This document shows, piece by piece, positions 36,547-45,079 of a DNA stretch of 64,000 nt. A program made the translations under genes and the position numbers. Origin of the DNA: Saccharomonospora viridis DSM 43017 (GTDB taxonomy: Bacteria > Actinomycetota > Actinomycetes > Mycobacteriales > Pseudonocardiaceae); NCBI RefSeq assembly GCF_000023865.1, contig NC_013159.1, positions 3,994,001-4,058,000 of the forward strand. The letters are read 5' to 3'. Below the pieces are notes generated by a model, which was not told the origin of the DNA, did not search any database, and was given only the letters and a program-made list of their open reading frames with translations. Each line of letters starts with the position of its first letter. Position 1 is the first letter of the stretch.

Positions 36547-37158
36547 TCAGTCGTCGACCACCAGCACCTCGAGCGTTCGGGGTCCGTGTACGCCTTCCAC
36601 CCGGTCGAGCTCGATGTCGCTGGTGGCCGAGGGGCCGCTGACGAAGGTCAGCGGACGTTCGGGGTCCAGCCTCCGCAGGGCCTCCGGAACACTCACCTCG
36701 ATCTGCTCGGCACGCACCACGCACAGGTGGTAGTCCGGCACCAGGGTGAGCATGCGCCTGCCCTGTGCCACACCCGCGTCGAGCACGATGGTCCCGGTTT
36801 CGGCGATGGCGACGGCGCACCCGGTCAACACCCCGTCAACGGCATCTACTTCAGACAATTCCAGGGGCGGGTCGTCCGCAAGCCACCGCACTCCGTCCAC
36901 CCGCCAACCCGGGGGCAGGTCGACGGGAACCACCATCGTCTCCACTCCTCGCTCGGTCAGGCATGTCCGAATCCGCGTGGAAAGTCCCTCGGTGTCCACC
37001 CGGTGGACGGTGGCCTTGTAGTGGGCCACGCGTTCGACGAACAGCCCCACGGGGTCGACCACGGCGCGGGTCTGCTCGTAGTCCCTCGGCACCGGCGACG
37101 GTTCGGGCCGTGACACCGCGCGGATCCGCGCCAGGATCTCCTCTTTCGCACTAGCCAC
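36547..37158 (-). CDS. lutC: Lactate utilisation protein C (LUD domain)
   Basis: A 203-residue LUD-domain protein. LutABC together oxidise L-lactate to pyruvate independently of flavin dehydrogenases; LutC is a subunit without iron-sulfur motifs. The segment CAVAIAETGTIVLD near residue 114 is the conserved LUD core and is shared with LutB. I chose the GTG at 37158, which overlaps the lutB stop by 8 bases. The longer frame to 37347 would lie within lutB. Confidence 0.9.
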   Translation of the reverse strand: MASAKEEILARIRAVSRPEPSPVPRDYEQTRAVVDPVGLFVERVAHYKATVHRVDTEGLSTRIRTCLTERGVETMVVPVDLPPGWRVDGVRWLADDPPLELSEVDAVDGVLTGCAVAIAETGTIVLDAGVAQGRRMLTLVPDYHLCVVRAEQIEVSVPEALRRLDPERPLTFVSGPSATSDIELDRVEGVHGPRTLEVLVVDD

Positions 37159-38563
37159 GATGGCGCCTCCACCACGCGCGGAACGATTCCCTCGGGACCT
37201 CCGGGACGTCCCGACTGTCCGTCCACTTCGAACCAGGCCACGGCAACCGCTTGATCCTGCCGTCGCCTCCGGTGAAAAACCGTGCCAGCGCACCGATCCG
37301 CTGAGCCGTCTCATATCGTTGTGGATCGCGGAACATCCACGCGGCACCCGCCATGGCCAACGCCTCGGGGTTCCGTTTCGACCTCGCCCGCACCGCCTGC
37401 GCCCGCAGGTGCGTCAGTACCTCGGGGATGTCGATGCGCACGGGACACACCTCGTAGCAGGCACCGCACAGCGACGACGCGTACGGCAACGACGCGGCCT
37501 GCTCGTCGCCCATGTCCCCGACGAGCTGAGGCGTGAGGATCGCCCCTATCGGACCCGGATACACCGATCCATAGGCTTGGCCGCCCGTGCGCTCGTAAAC
37601 GGGACACACGTTGAGGCACGCCGAGCAGCGGATGCACCGCAACGCCTGTCTACCCACCTCGTCGGCCAGCGCGGCGGTGCGCCCGTTGTCCAACAACACG
37701 AGGTGGAACTCGTCCGGCCCGTCCCCCGGCGTCACACCGGACCAGACCGACGTGTACGGATTCATGCGTTCGGCCGTCGAGGAACGTGGCAGTAGTTGCA
37801 GGAAGACCTCCAGATCCCGCCACGTCGGCACGAGCTTCTCGATCCCCATCACGGTGATCAGCGTCTCGGGCAGGGTCAGGCACATCCGCCCGTTGCCCTC
37901 CGACTCGACGACGACGATCGAACCGGTCTCCGCGACGGCGAAGTTGGCACCCGAGATCGCGACCTTGGCGGAGAGGAACTTACGCCGCAGGTGCTTGCGT
38001 GCGGCCTCGGCCAGTTCCCGCGGATCGTCCGAGGAGGGCACCTCCGACATCCCGCGCGCGAAGATCTCCCTGATCTCGGCGCGGTTGCGGTGGATGGCGG
38101 GCACGAGGATGTGTGACGGCCGGTCGTTCCCGAGTTGCACGATGAGTTCGGCGAGATCGGTCTCGACGGGCCGAACACCGGCCGCCTCCAGGTAGGGGTT
38201 CAAACCGATCTCGGCGGTGACCATGGACTTGACCTTGACGACCTCGTCGACCCCTTTGGCACGCACGAGGTCGAGCACGATGCGGTTGGCCTCCTCGGCG
38301 TCGCGCGCCCAATGCACCACGCCGCCACGGGCGGTCACGGCCTCCTCCAGCCGCACCAGGTAGGTGTCGAGGTGGGCGAGCACGTCGTCCTTGATGGTCT
38401 GCCCCGCCTTGCGCAACCGCTCCCAGTCGGGCAGCTCCGCGACGGCCTCCGCACGTTTGGCCCGGATCGTGGTCGTCGCCTTGCGTAGGTTGGTGCGCAG
38501 CTGCGTGTCACCGAGCGCGGTGTGCGCCGCGCGGGGGAACGTCGGACTGCCGAGCCACGTCAC
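37151..38563 (-). CDS. lutB: Lactate utilisation iron-sulfur protein B
   Basis: A 470-residue protein with an N-terminal LUD domain (GANFAVAETGSIVVVESEG near residue 200) and two 4Fe-4S motifs, CIRCSACLNVCP near 312 and CGACYEVCP near 362. It is the electron-carrying core of the LutABC lactate oxidation complex in the cytosol. I chose the GTG at 38563 because it overlaps the lutA stop (GTGA); the open frame extends to 39163 but lies inside lutA. Confidence 0.93.
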   Translation of the reverse strand: MTWLGSPTFPRAAHTALGDTQLRTNLRKATTTIRAKRAEAVAELPDWERLRKAGQTIKDDVLAHLDTYLVRLEEAVTARGGVVHWARDAEEANRIVLDLVRAKGVDEVVKVKSMVTAEIGLNPYLEAAGVRPVETDLAELIVQLGNDRPSHILVPAIHRNRAEIREIFARGMSEVPSSDDPRELAEAARKHLRRKFLSAKVAISGANFAVAETGSIVVVESEGNGRMCLTLPETLITVMGIEKLVPTWRDLEVFLQLLPRSSTAERMNPYTSVWSGVTPGDGPDEFHLVLLDNGRTAALADEVGRQALRCIRCSACLNVCPVYERTGGQAYGSVYPGPIGAILTPQLVGDMGDEQAASLPYASSLCGACYEVCPVRIDIPEVLTHLRAQAVRARSKRNPEALAMAGAAWMFRDPQRYETAQRIGALARFFTGGDGRIKRLPWPGSKWTDSRDVPEVPRESFRAWWRRHRG

Positions 38564-39291
38564 GGGGTTGCGACCCACGGCTGCTCCTCCGTACTCGCCA
38601 GGATCTCCGCCAGGTGCACGCTTCGCACGCCGGTGCGCAGTCGGGACAGACCACCACCAATGTGCATCAGACACGAGTTGTCGCCCGCGGTGAGCACCTG
38701 TGCGCCCGTGTCCTGCACGCAGCGCATCTTGTCGGCCAGCATGGCGGTGGACGTCTCCGCGTTCTTCAACGCGAACGTGCCGCCGAAACCGCAGCACTGT
38801 TCCGCCTGCGGTAACTCGACCAGCTGGAGACCCTTCACCTCGCGCAGCAGGCGCAACGGCTTGTCGCCCACGCCGAGCAGGCGAAGCGAGTGGCAGGTGG
38901 GGTGGTAGGTCACCCGGTGCGGAAAGTACGCACCGACGTCGGTGACCCCGAGGATGTCCACAATGAACTCGCTGAGTTCGTAGGTGCGTTCGACGGCGGG
39001 ACTGGTCCCGCACAGACCGGGATGGAACTCGCGGACCATGCCCACGCACGAACCGGAGGGGGCCACCACGTAGTCGTAGCCGTCGAACACCTCCGCGTAG
39101 CGGCGGGCCAGCGGTGCGGCCTCGTCGTGGTAACCGGTGTTGTAGTGCATCTGCCCGCAGCACGTCTGGCCCAGCGGGAAATCGACCTCGCAGCCGAGCC
39201 GTTCAAGCAGCCGGACCACGGCTTTGGCGGTGTCGGGATACAGCGTGTCGGTGAGGCAGGTCGCGAACAGCGCCACGCGCGGTGTGGTCAC
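38560..39291 (-). CDS. lutA: Lactate utilisation protein A (CCG domains)
   Basis: A 243-residue protein with two cysteine-rich CCG domains: TCCGQMHYNTG near residue 46 and QCCGFGG near 165. It resembles the glycolate oxidase iron-sulfur subunit GlcF and the heterodisulfide reductase D subunit, and acts with LutB and LutC in lactate oxidation. The GTG at 39291 is preferred over ATG at 39384, because the family starts close to TPRVALFATC. It is the first gene of the lut operon; no GntR-type regulator gene is adjacent. Confidence 0.9.
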   Translation of the reverse strand: MTTPRVALFATCLTDTLYPDTAKAVVRLLERLGCEVDFPLGQTCCGQMHYNTGYHDEAAPLARRYAEVFDGYDYVVAPSGSCVGMVREFHPGLCGTSPAVERTYELSEFIVDILGVTDVGAYFPHRVTYHPTCHSLRLLGVGDKPLRLLREVKGLQLVELPQAEQCCGFGGTFALKNAETSTAMLADKMRCVQDTGAQVLTAGDNSCLMHIGGGLSRLRTGVRSVHLAEILASTEEQPWVATP

Positions 39292-39570
39292 GCGTGCTTC
39301 ACCCGCACATCGTGAGACTGCGTACCCGTCACTTCGACCTCCGATGGGGACGTCGGTCCTCTCCTCATCCGGGACAGCACGCATCGAGGGTAATGTCGTG
39401 CTCCCCTTCCCACCAAGCGTGAGAAGTGGAATCGGGTCGGCTCACGCCTCGGCGAACACGGTCCGCCACCGACGCGGGTGAGGTTCGCCGGATCGGACCA
39501 TGCGTCTCCACGTCGGATTTGGGCGCGGTGACCATGTCACCCGGCACACCCGATGCGGTTGAATACGATC

Positions 39571-40089
39571 ATGACATCGGGGCAGCCGGACCTTATCGCG
39601 ACATCTCCTCGGCCGGGGCATTACGAGATCGACCCCGCAGGGTCCACGGTCGCGTTCCGGACGACCCACCTGTTCGGACTGCTCCCGGTGCGTGGGACGT
39701 TCACCGTCTCCCGCGGGACCGTCGAGGTCGCCGAGTCGATCACCGAGTCCACGGTCCACGCGGAGATCGACATGGCCAGCTTCCGCACCCTCACCCCGCT
39801 GCGGGACACGGTCGTGCGCTCACGGCTGTACCTCGACACCGATCGGTATCCGACGAGCACCTTCGCATCGCAACGGTGGGACGGCGAGACCCTCACGGGC
39901 ACGCTGACGGTACGGGACATCGCCAAACCGGCCACGCTCGTCGTGGGGCGATCCGTCGTGGACGGTGATTCCTTCACCGTCCACGCCACGGCGAGCGTCG
40001 ACCGCACCGATTTCGGGGTGACCGCGACCCCGGGCATGCTCGGGCGGTTCCTTTCCTTCTTTCTGACCGTACGGTGTGTGCGGAAATGA
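39571..40089 (+). CDS. YceI-family lipid-binding protein
   Basis: A 172-residue YceI lipocalin-like protein. It begins with GHYEIDPAGSTVAFRTTHLFG, typical of the family, and continues as an extended beta barrel that binds polyisoprenoid-like lipids. No signal peptide is seen, as in many actinobacterial cytosolic YceI proteins. I chose the ATG at 39571. It is divergent from lutA over about 280 bases with no other gene. Confidence 0.88.
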   Translation: MTSGQPDLIATSPRPGHYEIDPAGSTVAFRTTHLFGLLPVRGTFTVSRGTVEVAESITESTVHAEIDMASFRTLTPLRDTVVRSRLYLDTDRYPTSTFASQRWDGETLTGTLTVRDIAKPATLVVGRSVVDGDSFTVHATASVDRTDFGVTATPGMLGRFLSFFLTVRCVRK

Positions 40090-40212
40090 CCCGCTTTCGC
40101 GGACGCGATACCAACGATCCCTTCGGTGGCCGCGTCCGTGCCCGCAACACGTGACACCCCGAGGGTCCGCGACGGCCTCCGCACACGTGGTGTCACGTCC
40201 GCGGACAGTGCT

Positions 40213-40638
40213 TCACGAGTGGGTTCGCCGCCTCGCGTTGTCGTACTTGCGGACGGCGAACGCGGCCGCCTCGTCCAGCAGTCCACGGACCACCGGCCAG
40301 GTCTGCCGTGGATTGAGCACGCATACCCAGTGCTGCCCGGCATAGACCGGGTGGGGTAACAGGACGTCGAGGGCCGTCATGTCGTACTCGTGTGCCGGGT
40401 CGATCAGTTCCTGGAACCGAGCCCGCGGCAATCCGAGGTTCAGCCTGAACACCCCGGGCCTGTCGAGCCGGGAAGCCGTGTCGTAGGTATCGGAGGTGAC
40501 GATGGTGGCCCAAGGCAGCTGTCGCTGCGGAGGGAGATCACCGTAGGGGTCGTACACGGCGAAGACATCGCCGTTCGCTTCGAGGAGTCGAGTGCCGGCA
40601 TGAGCGGCGAGCGCATCGCGAATCTGATCGATATCCAC
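40213..40638 (-). CDS. Conserved actinobacterial protein (DUF6194-like)
   Basis: A 141-residue protein. The segments VFAVYDPYGDLPPQRQLPWATIV near residues 25-47 (read in parts) and RLDRPGVFRLNLG near 57-69 recall a conserved actinobacterial family that I believe is DUF6194. Its function is unknown; the pattern suggests a small cytosolic alpha/beta domain. The start is the GTG at 40638. Confidence 0.8.
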   Translation of the reverse strand: MDIDQIRDALAAHAGTRLLEANGDVFAVYDPYGDLPPQRQLPWATIVTSDTYDTASRLDRPGVFRLNLGLPRARFQELIDPAHEYDMTALDVLLPHPVYAGQHWVCVLNPRQTWPVVRGLLDEAAAFAVRKYDNARRRTHS

Positions 40639-40899
40639 CGCCCCAGTGGAGCAATTTATCGATCATCGAGGCGCAAGACAAGTGTCGCAAATCACAAAAA
40701 TCAATACTTCGTGGCTATTCGGCCGGCTTCATCGTGCCTTCCCGAGCAGCCGAAGCCGATCACCGATTCGGACAACGCTCAAAAACCGGGATCTCGAACG
40801 GTCGCCAGGACGAGCGGCCACCGCTCGAACAATGCGAACGATCGACGACAACCCCTCTTGCGATTGCCTCCGGCACCACCCGCGACCGCTTCGGGGCAC

Positions 40900-40932
40900 A
40901 AAAAAATCGCCCCGACCGAGGCCGGAACGATT
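40900..40932 (-). terminator. Terminator of the tRNA-Glu-Asp-Phe unit
   Basis: A hairpin with outer stem AATCG/CGATT and a GC-rich inner stem (40905-40932), followed on the minus strand by seven T (40906-40900). It lies just after tRNA-Phe. The rest of 40639-40899 shows no gene. Confidence 0.85.
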
Positions 40933-40942
40933 CTCCTGGAGG

Positions 40943-41015
40943 TGGCCAGGGCCGGGGTCGAACCGGCGACCTTCCGCTTTTCAGGCGGACGCTCTACCAA
41001 CTGAGCTACCTGGCC
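40943..41015 (-). tRNA. tRNA-Phe (anticodon GAA)
   Basis: The acceptor stem GGCCAGG pairs with CCTGGCC, the anticodon loop is CTGAAAA with anticodon GAA, and the T loop is TTCGACC. The discriminator is A. CCA is not encoded (CCT follows). It is the last of three tRNAs read leftwards. Confidence 0.96.
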
Positions 41016-41046
41016 AGGACGCCGGTCCACCACCGGAACGCCGTTG

Positions 41047-41120
41047 CGACCCTGACGGGACTCGAACCCGCGACCTTCGCCGTGACAGGGCGACGCGCTA
41101 ACCAACTGCGCCACAGGGCC
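41047..41120 (-). tRNA. tRNA-Asp (anticodon GTC)
   Basis: The acceptor stem GGCCCTG pairs with CAGGGTC (one G-U), the anticodon loop is CTGTCAC with anticodon GTC, and the discriminator is G as in aspartate tRNAs. CCA is not encoded. Confidence 0.96.
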
Positions 41121-41143
41121 ATGTCGGTATTCAGTTATACCAG

Positions 41144-41216
41144 TGCTCCCAACGGGATTCGAACCCGCGTTGCCGCCTTGAAAGGGCGGAGTCCTAGGCC
41201 GCTAGACGATGGGAGC
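41144..41216 (-). tRNA. tRNA-Glu (anticodon TTC)
   Basis: The acceptor stem GCTCCCA pairs with TGGGAGC, the anticodon loop is CTTTCAA with anticodon TTC, and the T loop is TTCGAAT. CCA is not encoded. It is the first tRNA of the leftward Glu-Asp-Phe unit. Confidence 0.96.
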
Positions 41217-41827
41217 CCGATCGGTTCGGCGGACCGACCGACCGCGCTCTCAGGTCCCCCTGGGAGCGAGCACCAGTTTACACACCCCGAAACCCCCCTC
41301 CGCAGGGGGGTACCCAAGCCTCGAACGATACCGCTGACCGGCGAAGACTCGATCCAGCCGCCGGTCGGCCGCGGAATCGACCGCGATGCCGCCCGCCATG
41401 CGGCGACCACACCTCGACAACTCGACAACGCCCGTTCGATCGCCGAGTCGCGACCGGAGCGCCGAACGCCCGGCGACCACGTTCGGATCGAGGCCACGTC
41501 ATCCGCTTCCCCACCTTCGCTTCCGCGATGTGGAAATTTTCCGCCGTTCCGGCGTCAAAAACGATGATTGATTGCCTACAGGCGCGTATAACCACTAACT
41601 TGACGGCCGGGTTGCCCAGATGCACGACAGGGGGTGTGCATCTTGGCAACCGCACTCTCGGAGCGGCACCTCACCGCACACGGCGCCACCGGCACGACAC
41701 CGTGGCGCCATCAACCTCAAAGCCCTACCGCGACATCGCCGGCGCCGACAGCGTCTTCGGGCCCGTTCCGGGACTTGTCCAGGACTGTTCGGGCCAGCGC
41801 TGTCCAGGCACCACCTCAGCGCTGACG
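41217..41827. other. Gene-free stretch with two stem-loops
   Basis: No convincing coding frame is seen in these 611 bases; the open frames present are Arg-rich shadows. The right end of the region upstream of tRNA-Glu should hold its promoter. A hairpin with arms of six C and six G lies at 41293-41310. A second, stronger stem-loop lies at 41611-41650. Confidence 0.6.
41611..41650. ncRNA. Long stem-loop in a gene-free region, possible small RNA
   Basis: The arms GTTGCCCAGATGCAC (41611-41625) and GTGCATCTTGGCAAC (41636-41650) pair over 15 bases with one mismatch around a 10-base loop. A TATAAC hexamer lies about 19 bases upstream on the plus strand. No coding frame uses this sequence. It may be a small RNA, a leader element or a mobile-element remnant. 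Confidence 0.35.
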
Positions 41828-42073
41828 TCAGCGTTGCACCGGAGGACATCCACTCTCGTCCGGTGTCAACCCGAGCATGTCCAACAGGCGCGCACAGTCC
41901 TCCACCCCCGTCGCCCCGTGCGCCACGGCGAGCCGGGCCCTACGCACCTGATCGTCCGAGATCCGTGGAGTCTCCTGGCCGACCCGCTGCGTGGGCACAC
42001 CCCCGTAGCGGATGCCGCGTTCCTCTCCCTCGTATCGAAGGAGGAACTGCCGTACCTCAACCGACCCGCTCAT
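41828..42073 (-). CDS. Small protein of unknown function
   Basis: An 81-residue protein starting at an ATG with a strong GGAGGAG 5 bases upstream. It begins with a strand (VEVRQFLLRYEG), then a helical second half (QVRRARLAVAHGATGVEDCARLLDMLGL). No signal or membrane segment is seen. Length, ribosome site and codon use support a real gene. It has no obvious operon partner. Confidence 0.7.
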   Translation of the reverse strand: MSGSVEVRQFLLRYEGEERGIRYGGVPTQRVGQETPRISDDQVRRARLAVAHGATGVEDCARLLDMLGLTPDESGCPPVQR

Positions 42074-42298
42074 GACTCCTCCAAAGCTCGAAGTTGTGGC
42101 CGCGAGGCTAGCGACGCGCACGAATCACCCGCAGCCCCCCGGAGAGTGAACTATTGAACACGGAGAGTGCACAAAAGTGCCTGCGCGAGCGGCTGAGACC
42201 GGCGAATCCCACGCGGTGGACAGGTCACGGGCTGGAGGTCTTTTTCGTTCCAGCTTCGTTCCAGCACTCGCGATCGTGCTGAATGTCGTGTAACAATC

Positions 42299-42388
42299 GA
42301 GGTGCTGACACACCCCCGGTCAGCGCCTGTGGAGATCCCCTCCGGCCCCCGCGTTCCTCCCCCTGGCGCGGGGGCCTTCTCCTTCTCC
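42299..42388 (+). ncRNA. 6C small RNA
   Basis: Two adjacent hairpins with C-rich loops, the hallmark of the actinobacterial 6C RNA. Hairpin 1 has arms GGTGCTGA and TCAGCGCC around a loop with five C (42301-42327). Hairpin 2 has perfect 10-base arms GGCCCCCGCG (42344-42353) and CGCGGGGGCC (42367-42376) around a loop with five C, followed by a pyrimidine-rich tail, so it also works as a terminator. The linker CTGTGGAGATCCCCTCC agrees with the 6C consensus as I recall it. A -10-like TAACAAT lies just upstream. The rest of 42074-42549 shows no gene. 6C RNAs (B11 in mycobacteria) act in trans through their C-rich loops. Confidence 0.82.
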
Positions 42389-42549
42389 GTACGTCGCCAC
42401 GCTTCCCGCGGGTGTTACACCACCACCCGGACCACCCGGTCCAACGTGGCCGACCGCCTTCACGCCACACGAATCCCACCTTCGCGGCCTTGGGGCGGGA
42501 TGTGCGTCGAACCACACGCGGGCGATCTTCGAGATACAACCGTTATCGT

Positions 42550-43035
42550 ATGGCCGTGCCTCTTCCCTCATTCGGACGCAGCCGAAACAACAAGGCCGCG
42601 GGCCCAACACGTCGCCGTGACCGATCCGCGCCCGCAGTCGACGATTCGGCCGGCGAAGACCCCGAGCTCTCCAGCTACCTGGCGGCGCTCGCCCCCGAAA
42701 GCGACGCTGAAAGCACCGGCTCCGGACGACGGTTCGGGGAGGCCCAGGTGTACCAGCTGCGACTGAGCCACGCGGCCGGACAACAGCTCAAGGAGCTCGC
42801 CGCCGCACTCGGAACCTCACCCCAAGCCCTGGCCCAGGAATGGGTGCTGGAACGTCTGGCGAGCGAAACCGGAAACCGCCCCGAGGAACCGGCCCGCCAC
42901 CTGCCACCGGAGCCCCCAGCGGAACCGCACCCGCCGGCGGACGACCTCTGGCCCACCGACGAACCCGCCACAGAAGAACTCTTCCTGAACCAGCACCAGT
43001 GGCCGGAGGAGTCCATGCCCGGCCGACCCCACTGA
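42550..43035 (+). CDS. Actinobacterial protein with a helix-rich core and Pro-rich tail
   Basis: A 161-residue protein of unknown function. A basic, Ser-rich N-terminus precedes a core around residues 60-105 (VYQLRLSHAAGQQLKELAAALGTSPQALAQEWVLERL, read in parts) that resembles ribbon-helix-helix or CopG-like DNA-binding proteins. The last 50 residues are Pro/Glu-rich. I chose the ATG at 42550; the frame is open further upstream through the 6C RNA, which is not coding. It ends 28 bases before a bidirectional terminator. Confidence 0.7.
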   Translation: MAVPLPSFGRSRNNKAAGPTRRRDRSAPAVDDSAGEDPELSSYLAALAPESDAESTGSGRRFGEAQVYQLRLSHAAGQQLKELAAALGTSPQALAQEWVLERLASETGNRPEEPARHLPPEPPAEPHPPADDLWPTDEPATEELFLNQHQWPEESMPGRPH

Positions 43036-43062
43036 CCGCGCATCCGTCCCCGAACTCGAAAG

Positions 43063-43108
43063 AAAAAGCGGGTCTCCGGCGACCAACAGCGCCGGAGACC
43101 CGCTTTTT
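43063..43108. terminator. Bidirectional intrinsic terminator
   Basis: A perfect 19-base stem (43063-43081 with 43090-43108) and an 8-base loop; the outer five pairs are A-T, so both strands end in a T run after a GC stem. It serves the convergent gene at 42550-43035 and the cold-shock gene. Confidence 0.95.
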
Positions 43109-43134
43109 GAGCGAGGCTTATTCGTCAGAGCCCG

Positions 43135-43338
43135 TCAGAGAGCACGAACCCTCTGCGCCTGCGGGCCCTTCTGGCCCTGTCCCACCTCGAACTCGACACG
43201 CTGGTTCTCCTCCAGCGTGCGGAAGCCACGGCCTTCGATCTCCGAGTAGTGGACGAACACGTCGCCCTCGCCACCGTCCTGGGCGATGAAGCCGAAGCCC
43301 TTCTCGGCGTTGAACCACTTCACAGTGCCTTGCGCCAC
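43135..43338 (-). CDS. cspA: Cold-shock protein
   Basis: A 67-residue single-domain cold-shock protein that binds single-stranded RNA and DNA. The RNP1 motif is KGFGFIAQ and the RNP2 motif is VFVHYSEI. It starts at a GTG with GAGGAG 8 bases upstream. The 449-base gap to the L,D-transpeptidase gene (43339-43787) shows no other gene and probably holds a long structured cold-shock leader on the minus strand. A strong shared terminator follows the gene. Confidence 0.95.
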   Translation of the reverse strand: MAQGTVKWFNAEKGFGFIAQDGGEGDVFVHYSEIEGRGFRTLEENQRVEFEVGQGQKGPQAQRVRAL

Positions 43339-43787
43339 CGTTGTACTCCTCGTTGCTGTTCCGCATGGACGTTCGCCGGAGCGTCTGTCCTGGCCGTCCC
43401 GGGCGGTTCCAACGAGACGAGCACGTAAGCGTGTTCGGCTAACGGCCCGCGTCAGAAGTTCCGCGAGTGTGAAGCCACTAACACGCAAAACGACGGCCAC
43501 TATGAAGCCTACCGGCATTCGGCGGATTGCAAACCCCCTCATGCCGGTGTTGGTCCGTCCGGGCGGATCATTGACCGAAGAGTTGCGCGAAGAGCCGCTC
43601 TCCACGATCACACCCAGGGACCGCGTTTCACGCTTGTCCCTCCACCGCGGGGAACACGGAGGGGCCTCACAAACGTCATCAATACGAGTGACCAATCACG
43701 AACGTGTGAGTGTGATCACTTTTTTCCGGGGGCAACGAACACGTATCCCGGCACGTCAGCCTGGTGAAGCGGGGGAAGGGGCACACC

Positions 43788-44978
43788 TTGACAGATTCGA
43801 CACCGACAGCCGCCAGAAGACCGATCACGATCCTGGCTGCCGTCCTGGCAATCATCCTCGGCCTTGCCGCATGTACCGGATCCGCAAGCGACGGCAACAG
43901 CGCGCAGGGGGCGCAGGAGGCGGACTCGCCTGCCGAGGTCGTCCTCGAGCCGAAGGCCGGCGCCGACGACGTCGCCCCACGTGATCCGGTATCGGTGACG
44001 GTCTCCGGGGGCACCATCACCGATGTCGAGCTCACCAACCCCGAGGGCAAGAAGGTCAAGGGTGAGCTGTCGGAGGACAGGACGACGTGGCAGGTCGCCG
44101 AGCCGCTCGGCTACGGCAAGACCTACACGTGGTCCGGCAGCGCCGTGGGCGGCGACGGCGAGACGGTGCCGATCGAGGGTTCGTTCACCACGGTCAACCC
44201 GGCCTCCACGAACAACGTGAAGTCGAACGTGGGCGACGACAAGACCTACGGCGTCGCCATGCCCGTCTCCCTCACGTTCGACGCACCGGTGAAGGACAAG
44301 GCCGCCGTCGAGAAGGCCCTGCGCATCGAGACGACCCCGGAGACCGAGGGCTCGTGGGCGTGGCTGGAGAACGACACCTCGGTGCATTGGCGGCCGAAGG
44401 AGTACTGGAAGCCGGGCACCAAGGTGAAAGTCCGCGCCGACCTCTACGGCATCCACATGGGCGGAGGCGTCTACGGCGCCAACGACCTCGAGGTGGACTT
44501 CAAGATCGGGCGTGAGCAGATCGTGAAGGCCGACACCCAGAAACACCGCATGGTGGTCTACCGCGACGGCAAGAAGGTGGCCGACTATCCGGCCAGCTTC
44601 GGACTCGAATCCGATCCCGGCCGGGTCACCCGCAGCGGCATCCACGTCGTGATGAGCAAGCACCCCACGTACTTCATGAACAACCCCGGCTACGGCTACG
44701 AGGACTTCGAGGTGCAGTGGGCGGTGCGGGTCTCCAACAACGGCGAGTTCGTCCACTCCGCGCCGTGGTCGGTGGGTGATCAGGGCAAACGCAACGTCTC
44801 CCACGGCTGCATCAACCTGGCACCGGCGAACGCCAAGGAGTACTACGACAGCGCGCTGATCGGCGACCCGATGGAGATCACGGGCAGCACGCAGGAACTC
44901 GGGCCCCAGGACGGCATGTACTACGACTGGACCTACTCCTGGGAGGAGTGGAAGTCCCTGTCGGCCCTCAACAGCTGA
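43788..44978 (+). CDS. L,D-transpeptidase lipoprotein
   Basis: A 396-residue exported enzyme that makes 3-3 cross-links in peptidoglycan. The N-terminal lipoprotein signal ends in LGLAAC near residue 29. Two Ig-like domains follow (about 50-240), then a YkuD catalytic domain with HSAPWSVGDQGKRNVSHGC near residue 325 and the catalytic Cys in SHGCINL. The architecture is that of mycobacterial LdtMt2. I chose the TTG at 43788 because AAGGGG lies about 7 bases upstream; GTG at 43764 lacks a ribosome site. Confidence 0.92.
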   Translation: MTDSTPTAARRPITILAAVLAIILGLAACTGSASDGNSAQGAQEADSPAEVVLEPKAGADDVAPRDPVSVTVSGGTITDVELTNPEGKKVKGELSEDRTTWQVAEPLGYGKTYTWSGSAVGGDGETVPIEGSFTTVNPASTNNVKSNVGDDKTYGVAMPVSLTFDAPVKDKAAVEKALRIETTPETEGSWAWLENDTSVHWRPKEYWKPGTKVKVRADLYGIHMGGGVYGANDLEVDFKIGREQIVKADTQKHRMVVYRDGKKVADYPASFGLESDPGRVTRSGIHVVMSKHPTYFMNNPGYGYEDFEVQWAVRVSNNGEFVHSAPWSVGDQGKRNVSHGCINLAPANAKEYYDSALIGDPMEITGSTQELGPQDGMYYDWTYSWEEWKSLSALNS

Positions 44979-45011
44979 GTCGTCGGAACACGACGTGATC
45001 CGACGTTCCGA

Positions 45012-45045
45012 TGTGGCGGTGGCCGCTTTGTGCGCCACCGCCACA
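45012..45045 (+). terminator. GC-rich hairpin after the L,D-transpeptidase gene
   Basis: A perfect 12-base stem (45012-45023 with 45034-45045) and a 10-base loop, 33 bases after the stop. There is no T run, as in many actinobacterial terminators, so termination is probable but not certain. Confidence 0.6.
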
Positions 45046-45079
45046 CGTCGGTGTTCGGCGAAGTCGTTAGCGTGATGCT

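Noticed and set aside
38563-39163. An open-frame extension of lutB to 39163
   Set aside because: The extra 200 residues are Arg-rich and lie inside lutA. The GTGA junction at 38563 gives the usual family length.
41278-41655. A 125-codon leftward frame in the gap after tRNA-Glu
   Set aside because: There is no ribosome site and no recognisable domain, and the residues are Arg-, Gly- and Pro-rich as in a shadow frame. The strong stem-loop at 41611-41650 also crosses it.
43339-43984. Rightward frames between the cold-shock gene and the L,D-transpeptidase, and a c-di-AMP riboswitch in the same gap
   Set aside because: The frames begin antisense to the cold-shock gene and run into the transpeptidase in another frame. 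I looked for a ydaO-type riboswitch pattern before the transpeptidase and could not find the conserved segments.
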